This document shows positions 57,703 through 64,000 of a DNA stretch of 64,000 nucleotides, one piece after another. Both the position numbers and the translations under genes were made by a program. How positions within the stretch are numbered: position 1 is the stretch's first letter; every line of letters begins with the position of its first letter. The notes under the pieces were generated by a model. That model was not told where the DNA came from. It worked only from the letters and a program-made list of their open reading frames with translations, and made no database searches. This stretch comes from Craterostigma plantagineum (lineage: Eukaryota; Streptophyta; Magnoliopsida; Lamiales; Linderniaceae): the NCBI GenBank assembly GCA_027422505.1, contig JAPQWV010000326.1, positions 186,001 to 250,000 on the forward strand, in the 5' to 3' direction.

Positions 57703-59789
57703 TTAAAGTGGTCTTGTGGAAACAGTGATGTTTAAACCATGGGCCATGGAGAGAATGGTCATCATCCTGTACTGTACTTGATGTCCAGGAACAAGCTTGA
57801 ATTCGTAGAATCGACACAAAACGGCTAAAGCCATCTTCATCTGTAGATATGCTGAATCCTTTCCAAGGCATATTCTTGGCCCAGCCTGGAATGCTGTAAA
57901 TTTAAATGGAGAAGCGTTTTGAAAGATGCCATCTTTATTAAGCCATCTTTCGGGATCAAACGACGCCGCATCACTTCCCCAGTTATACTCCATTCTTCCC
58001 ATTGAATAAGGTACGTATGTTACCATACCGCCGGCCTTAACCCTCGTCCCATCTGGTAAAATATCATCCTCTAATATGCCTTTTGGATCCTGATATATTA
58101 TATATATATATACACATGCAACAAAAACAACTAATATCGTCTTTCCTTATTTCTATAGTTCTATTTGTTGTATGTAGTAACGAGGTGTTCTATTATTCCC
58201 TTATTATGATTTACCTGGGGAACTGCAGGGTAGAGACGTAGAGTTTCTGTAATAACAGCGTGCAGATAGTATAACTTTCCTAGTGTGTCATAGTTCAAGA
58301 GTTCTGCAAACTGTGTTACTCTGCGGTTAAAAGATTCTACGTCATCGTCGCCATCCTTACAATAATATTCTCGCAGTCTTATCCCTTCTTCGTTCGCTCG
58401 ATCTTCTTCGCACCTCTTTAACTCTGAGTAGAGCTTCTCTGCCACGTCTTCATGAGTCATTACCATGTATATAGCCCACGTAAGAGTCGTAGCAGTTGTG
58501 TCACGGCCAGCTATTACGAAGTTAAGGACCACGTCTCTTAGGCTTTTGTCTGTCATATTATTGTCTGGATCTTTGCTTAGCTCGATGAACCTCGATAATA
58601 TATCATGCTTTATCTGATGAACACAGCAGAGAGACAGTTTATTAATTAGAAAGGGAAAATAAAGAGAGTTGATGAGAGGCCACCAGGCGGCACCTATATA
58701 CACCTTTTCATCTTTGGCAGCTTCTTGTGCTAATTCTGATTTCCTTCTTTTTATTACAGAATATGTGAAGTCATCGATGGTTTTGATGCTCTGATCAAGA
58801 ACAGCCTCTGACCCCACGTTAAAGAATTTCTTTATTTTCCACAAAGGGTCAATAAACCTCAGTGTCACTATGATGTTTGCTGTATCGAAGGCTCGCGCAA
58901 ATTTGTTCTCAGGCAAGTCGGAGGCTAACGTTCCTATCTCCACACCAAATCCCACCTTGCATATGGAGTCAAGGGTCATCCTCATCAAAAGATCCTGGGA
59001 AATAAATTCCATCAACTCCAAATTCTAAACATTTAATAAATATAGTAGGTGTACACTGTGAGTGAGAGAGAATCATCATGTTGATTATCAGCTTATACCT
59101 GCATATCTAGCGGTTGATTATTGCGAGATCCTTTGCTCAGAATCTTAGACAGTTTAAGGCTATATTCTCTGAAAACCACGGTACTAAAATCCCTCAAGTT
59201 CTTGGAAGCAAACTCAAAACTTGCAGTCTTTCTCTGTTTTCTCCACTGCTCTCCATCCACGTTGAAGATCCCATCTCCAAGCAATACTTCCATGTATGAA
59301 TGATACACATCACCCTTAAATTTTGAAAAAATAAATATATGTCAGAGTTAAGTTCAGATAAGGCCTGCAGCCTAGAGAAATGGATGATTTTGACGACGTC
59401 ACATCAGCAGGACATTATGATAATTACTAACATGCGAGTTAGTTGTTGTTAGACGTCAGACAATTATTATTAACCTTTGGGTAATTGCTGAAGTTTGTCT
59501 TTAAGACGTACTCGACGCAGGTTGGATCAGCTATGTAAGTGTATGTAGTGAAGGGCATTGGTACGACAACGGTTCTTGACTGAGACAAGTAATGGACCAA
59601 CCAATCATGCATTCTGTCGTAGTTCATCAGCTGTTCAAATACGGCACCAAAGAAAGGCCATGTCTTTGGTCCTTTGCTGTTTCTTTGCTTCACTCTGTGG
59701 ATGAAAATCCAACAACACACAAGAAGGCCTATTAATAATGTCGTCGTCAAGGCTGTTGTGAAGGTACTGAAGCTCTCCATTTCCATCAT
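57703..59789 (-). CDS. Cytochrome P450, CYP704-like
   Basis: Five exons on the minus strand: 59789-59475, 59314-59099, 58994-58704, 58613-58215 and 58089-57703; 535 residues. An N-terminal membrane anchor (about residues 8-30: TTALTTTLLIGLLVCCWIFI) places it on the ER. P450 signatures are GDGIFNVDGEQWRKQRKTAS (C helix), the I-helix AGRDTTATTLTW near 309, the K-helix ETLR, and the heme loop FQAGPRICLG with Cys near 481. These and the VPYSMGRMEYNWG block are typical of the CYP86 clan, CYP704 family, whose characterised members are fatty-acid omega-hydroxylases (CYP704B in sporopollenin and cutin synthesis). The substrate here is not known; it looks closer to CYP704A/C than to the B subfamily. 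Confidence 0.93.
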
Positions 59790-59857
59790 GCATGCAGCAG
59801 ATCTATTATTATCGTTTATCCGATAATACTCTGATCTATTTCCATTCTATTATTATA

Positions 59858-59865
59858 TATTTATA
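59858..59865 (-). promoter_or_regulatory. TATA box of the P450 gene
   Basis: Minus-strand TATAAATA 69 nt upstream of the P450 ATG. Confidence 0.6.
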
Positions 59866-59869
59866 AGAA

Positions 59870-62192
59870 GGGGGGATGGGGGAAAATAAATGTTAGCGTA
59901 TGTAGTTTTAAGTGGGATACAGATCATGTGTTCGTGAAAGTAGTTTGATCACTCAACAATCTTGACATGCAATGCATGTATAACTTCATCTTCTTGGTGC
60001 TTTAAACCTAATTACTAATTATTTAGATCAAGAATGTATTAAATATATGGTATTCTATTAGGCGTGATTTGAAGAATAATTGATCAATTTGGATGGTTTG
60101 GATCCTCTCTATTCCAAACCGTATTCCACTACTATTCAAAAATCAATATTATATCTTTCTCTCTCATTTCATCAAAATTATATATGTGTAAACACTCGGG
60201 GTAGTAATATTTATAGGTGTAGTGATATTTACTGGTGTTTAAACACTTGTAGGGGAGCTATATAATGATTTTTTTCCAAGTTTGAATACCTAATAAAACA
60301 CATTTTGGAATTGAGATCTCATACCTATCTTGATATGGTGAATAAACCGATGAATATGCCAATTCTCCCTCGCCCACTAGTCGTTAAGCAGCCATGTTAT
60401 CGATCACTTGTTTACATATTAGATAAAAATAAAATAGGTTCCACTTTGAGAGTATCATGAATTCCAGGAGCTCACCATAATGTCGGGTCGGGTCACAGAA
60501 AGAAACTAATCATGTGGGCCAGTCCGGGTATTCTAAACGGCTGGTTCTAAGGGTCAACAGACAAAAAAGATATGAATTCTTGGGCCACAGTTGTAAATTT
60601 AGAACCGATACGATATGGGTCTGTAGGTTCGAGTCATCTTTCATATCTGTATCTAAGTATCTTATCTTCATTTCATCATCATCATCTATAAGGCTGGAAG
60701 GAAATTTATTTTAAATGGAAAGGACCAACGACGGCACTTGGTAAGTTTTCGATGCAGACAGAGGAGGCAGCCAGCTATCTTCTCTTTTGCTGCCATATTA
60801 TAAATTTTCACCTGATTAAGGTATCAAATTGCCGCATATGAGTCTGTGTGCAGTTTATTTTTCCAACCTAGTGTTCTTAATGTTTCTCCTATATGTTTCA
60901 CTCGTCGTTGCAGGCGTCGGCGTCAGTCCAACTCTTTATGACTGAATTTAATGTCGTATTTAGTTAGTGTCTTTTATATGCATATTCTCAGCGCTAACTC
61001 TCAGATGATGGTTGGAGAGACGACATTGCTACGCAACCTACTGTTTTAATTATATATCTTCTAGGTAGCTAGCTAGAGCTACAACACCCACTAGCTAGGT
61101 AGGTCAATGTTTTTGTCAGTGAAGAAAATATAATACAGAACTTTACACTTAAATACCTTAAAAAATTTCTAATACATATATCTCGAATATTATTGTCCTT
61201 TTGATTCACAGCATTTGTATTCTTCAGGCCATGATTGCTTTGAGCTGTAATTTTAATGACGACAAGTATATATATTACTGTATTCGCTACGCTGCGTTCT
61301 TATTTATTAGCGAGCTACTGTGAATTTCTTTCTTATTATGAAACAATTTACATTCTCATAAAAAAAGCCTACAGGACAGGAGTTGTTGCTGCTAGTTCTC
61401 TGTAATGTTACGTTAATCAAATGGAATAAGAATAATAAAGAGAGAAAAGACGATTTTAAGTAATGATATATTGATGAAGCTCAATGTATATCATTTAACT
61501 GTTTCCCGCTAATTAATTACCAAAAGAAGAACCGGCGATGACCTCTTAATTAGTTGCAATTTTATAAGGAGGGGCAGCACCGTGCATGGAAGTGTATATG
61601 GGGACAATATGGCATTTGTCGTAGAGTACATCACAAATAAATATCATTACCACAGCTGGGAAACTTCCATTATTACAAAAGATCAGAGTAAGAAGGCATT
61701 TCGAAATTTAACTAAAACCTTCATCATATCAGCGGCAGATTCAATCAAACTTGCCATTTATTGCAATATTTAGGAGGATGTCCAAGATGAATAACAATAA
61801 CTAGATATTATTTGTAAACCTTTTGCATGCCTCTCATTGCAATTCGCCTTATGATATGATTATCAATTGCAGTGAAAAGCTGTTGCCAGACATATATGTG
61901 AACAAGTAATAAAGTTTCACACCGATTAAACTAGAATTAAAGACATGAAGGAAATTCTTTTTAAGAACTTAAATACTTAATCCTCCTGTATGTTAGTGCA
62001 TGATGCATGCAGCAGGTTACTAATATCATATTTATTTCCACGTCAGAGAATACAATATATCTTACCAAATCTGACAAATGCATTATAATGTTCGCATTAA
62101 CTTGGTTGTTTTGTATATATATATATGTCAACAAAGTCGTCACGATTCAAAACAAGCTGCATATGCGCAGAAAATCTTAATCAGATAGAAAA
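59870..62192. other. Divergent intergenic region between P450 and MYB genes
   Basis: About 2.3 kb, AT-rich, expected to hold both promoters; a TATATATATATA run at about 62115-62127 lies 65-80 nt before the MYB ATG. The stretch 60090-60280 (GTGTTTAAACACTTGT, CTCTATTCC) resembles pieces around the 52.6 kb MITE and may be a degraded relative. No gene seen. Confidence 0.5.
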
Positions 62193-63926
62193 ATGGGAAG
62201 GCCTCGTCCATGTTGTGACAAGCTAGGGTTAAAGAAGGGCCCATGGACGCCTGAGGAAGATCAAAAGCTGTTGGCTTATATTCAAAGACATGCAGGCCAT
62301 GGGAGCTGGCGAGCTCTCCCCCCTAAAGCTGGTAATTTATAAAATCTATATTTCATTATATATTACATATACACTTTCCTGGTACTGTAGTTAGTATTAC
62401 TACTCTACTGAATATCCACTGCAATATTTATTGAAAATATGGGTGTATATCATTCACTTATTTGTAATACCATTCTTTTTAATTAATTTAGGGCTCCAAA
62501 GATGTGGAAAAAGCTGCCGGCTGAGGTGGACAAATTATCTAAAGCCTGACATAAAGAGAGGAAAATTCACCTTACGAGAAGAGCAGACAATTATTCAACT
62601 CCACGCCCTACTTGGAAACAGGTTACTTACTATAGTGTGTATACGATGATACATAATCATATAATAAGTCATTTAATTAACATTAAAACTAATATTAGAA
62701 TATCTTTATGTATGCTTGTGGACTGCACTGCAATATATTAGATGTAAAGCCTGTGAGTCGGGTTACACAGCACGGGTTTGCAAGCAAAAATAAGTGTTTT
62801 ATTCATGAAAAACGTGTGTGAGATTATATCTTAGACGATGTGGGTGAATATATTAGCTTGTCGGAATGCCTGATATATGATGGTCATGCCAATGTTGATT
62901 GATAAAAAATATCATGAAAAAACCTGCCATTTGTTGTTTGGTTCATATTGAGCTTATTAACAACATTGATTAACAACAAACAGATGGGCAGCAATAGCTA
63001 GTCAATTGCCAAAGAGAACAGACAATGAGATCAAGAACTATTGGAATACACATCTAAAGAAGAGACTGAGTAAGATGGGAATCGATCCCATGACCCATAG
63101 GCCAAAGAACCATGGTTCGATTAGGGAGATGGCCAACCTTAACCACATGGCTCAGTGGGAAAGCGCTCGTGTGGAAGCAGAAGCTAGAATCGTCCGACAA
63201 TCATCATCATGGCTGACCTCACAAAACCCTAATAATGATCATCATCATCAACAACAATCTCTTTCAGCAATAATCAACAAAGCAAGATCCATGATGGTTC
63301 CACGGCGACCGCCACAATGTTTGGACAAAGTGTGGCAACAACAACGCTCATTTTGGTCAACAAATCACCGAAAGTTTATGCCTATCAACAGCCTCCTCAT
63401 TGCCTCTAATAATAACTCCGCCGACACCCTCGAGTCCCCAACTTCCATTCATAACTCTTCTGCAAATGCCCTAAACAGTTCCATTAATCCAAACCCTGGA
63501 TTGTTAGTCGAGGTGGTGAATTGTTCGAACAATAATTACATGGGAGCATATAACAACAACAACTGCAATAATAATCAAGATGAGGTGAAGGGCTTAATAA
63601 GTGATTCTTCGCTAATGGGTATATGCAGTGGTAGTGAGATTGGTTCCACATTTCCTGGAGACTTCCCTGCTACTTATGAGTTCCCAACAAGCTTTAACAA
63701 TATGGAGGAGTTTGCAAATCTTTGTGAGAATGACGATGTCGGTGGAGCTTATAACTCATCATCGAACACTCTTGGTTTTGCGTGGAGGAGTGAAGTTATT
63801 AATAATGAAGATGATGTTAGCAAAGTTGATTATGTTTGGGGCAATATACTCAACAATATTGCCGCGTCTGATTTCACAGGGTGTCGTTCTGATTTAGGGA
63901 CTTGTGCATCACTTCATCATAATTAA
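62193..63926 (+). CDS. R2R3-MYB transcription factor, MIXTA-like (subgroup 9)
   Basis: Three exons, 62193-62331, 62492-62621 and 62984-63926; 403 residues with the two conserved R2R3 intron positions (PKAG|LQRC, GNR|WAAI). R2 is [17 protein letters not shown]..., R3 is [20 protein letters not shown] followed by [20 protein letters not shown]. The motif [19 protein letters not shown] identifies subgroup 9, whose members (MYB16, MYB106, MYB17, MIXTA) control conical cells, trichomes and cuticle. The rest is Asn/Ser-rich and likely a disordered activation region. Oddities: the start is [10 protein letters not shown] (two extra residues), and R2 has one extra residue between its first two tryptophans (HAGHGSW, spacing 20 instead of 19). 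Confidence 0.95.
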
Positions 63927-64000
63927 CTTGGTTACTACGTACGACTATATAATATTTATATGCGAAAAACATCATCAGTAACTTGTTGTGTTGTTGCATG

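Noticed and set aside
1..64000. tRNA, rRNA, CRISPR arrays, organelle insertions
   Set aside because: I scanned for conserved tRNA boxes outside the SINEs, rRNA-like GC-rich blocks, regular spaced repeats and plastid genes and saw none; a covariance-model search would be decisive.

Overview
The window is nuclear DNA of a flowering plant, almost certainly a eudicot. Genes are far apart and AT-rich, coding exons are split by short GT-AG introns with T-rich acceptors, and the proteins are plant families (GATL, alpha-expansin, R2R3-MYB, RLCK VII kinase, HVA22, CYP704, F-box/kelch). I see no bacterial, organellar, rRNA, tRNA or CRISPR features. The species cannot be fixed from the sequence.

Left third (1-21.3 kb): the 3' part of a formin (+), a single-exon GATL glycosyltransferase (-), mitochondrial pyruvate dehydrogenase E1 alpha (-, 7 exons), a type II DnaJ/HSP40 (+, 2 exons), a PBL34-like receptor-like cytoplasmic kinase (+, 6 exons), an ACD11-binding-partner-like RRM protein (-, 4 coding exons) and a CYP23-type cyclophilin (-, 8 exons). 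For the spliced genes I assigned exons by hand; every junction is GT-AG and keeps phase, with exceptions stated.

Middle (21.3-48.3 kb): an F-box/kelch gene (+), then a single-exon gene of unknown function whose reading frame is split at 32,296/37,396 by a complete, very young Ty1/copia retrotransposon (207-bp LTRs with one difference, perfect 5-bp target duplication, open 1526-codon gag-pol). After it come a GCD1-like mitochondrial protein (+), HVA22a-like (-) and an alpha-expansin (-). From memory of Arabidopsis, several neighbours here (BPA1-like, CYP23, F-box/kelch, unknown gene, HVA22a) are also neighbours on chromosome 1, so this looks like a conserved ancestral block inflated by transposons.

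Right third (48.3-64 kb): a gene-free 6 kb stretch rich in SINEs and foldback elements, a RING-finger gene carrying two in-frame stops and a frameshift relative to its own conserved motifs (probable pseudogene or annotation-resistant gene), a CYP704-type cytochrome P450 (-, 5 exons) and a MIXTA-like R2R3-MYB (+, 3 exons).

The most interesting biology is in the mobile elements: the fresh copia insertion, two short Helitrons with textbook termini, two related Mutator-like foldbacks with 9-bp target duplications, a foldback with a GC-rich minisatellite core, a probable solo LTR and two SINEs of one family. I found no convincing evidence of a wholly new biological system.
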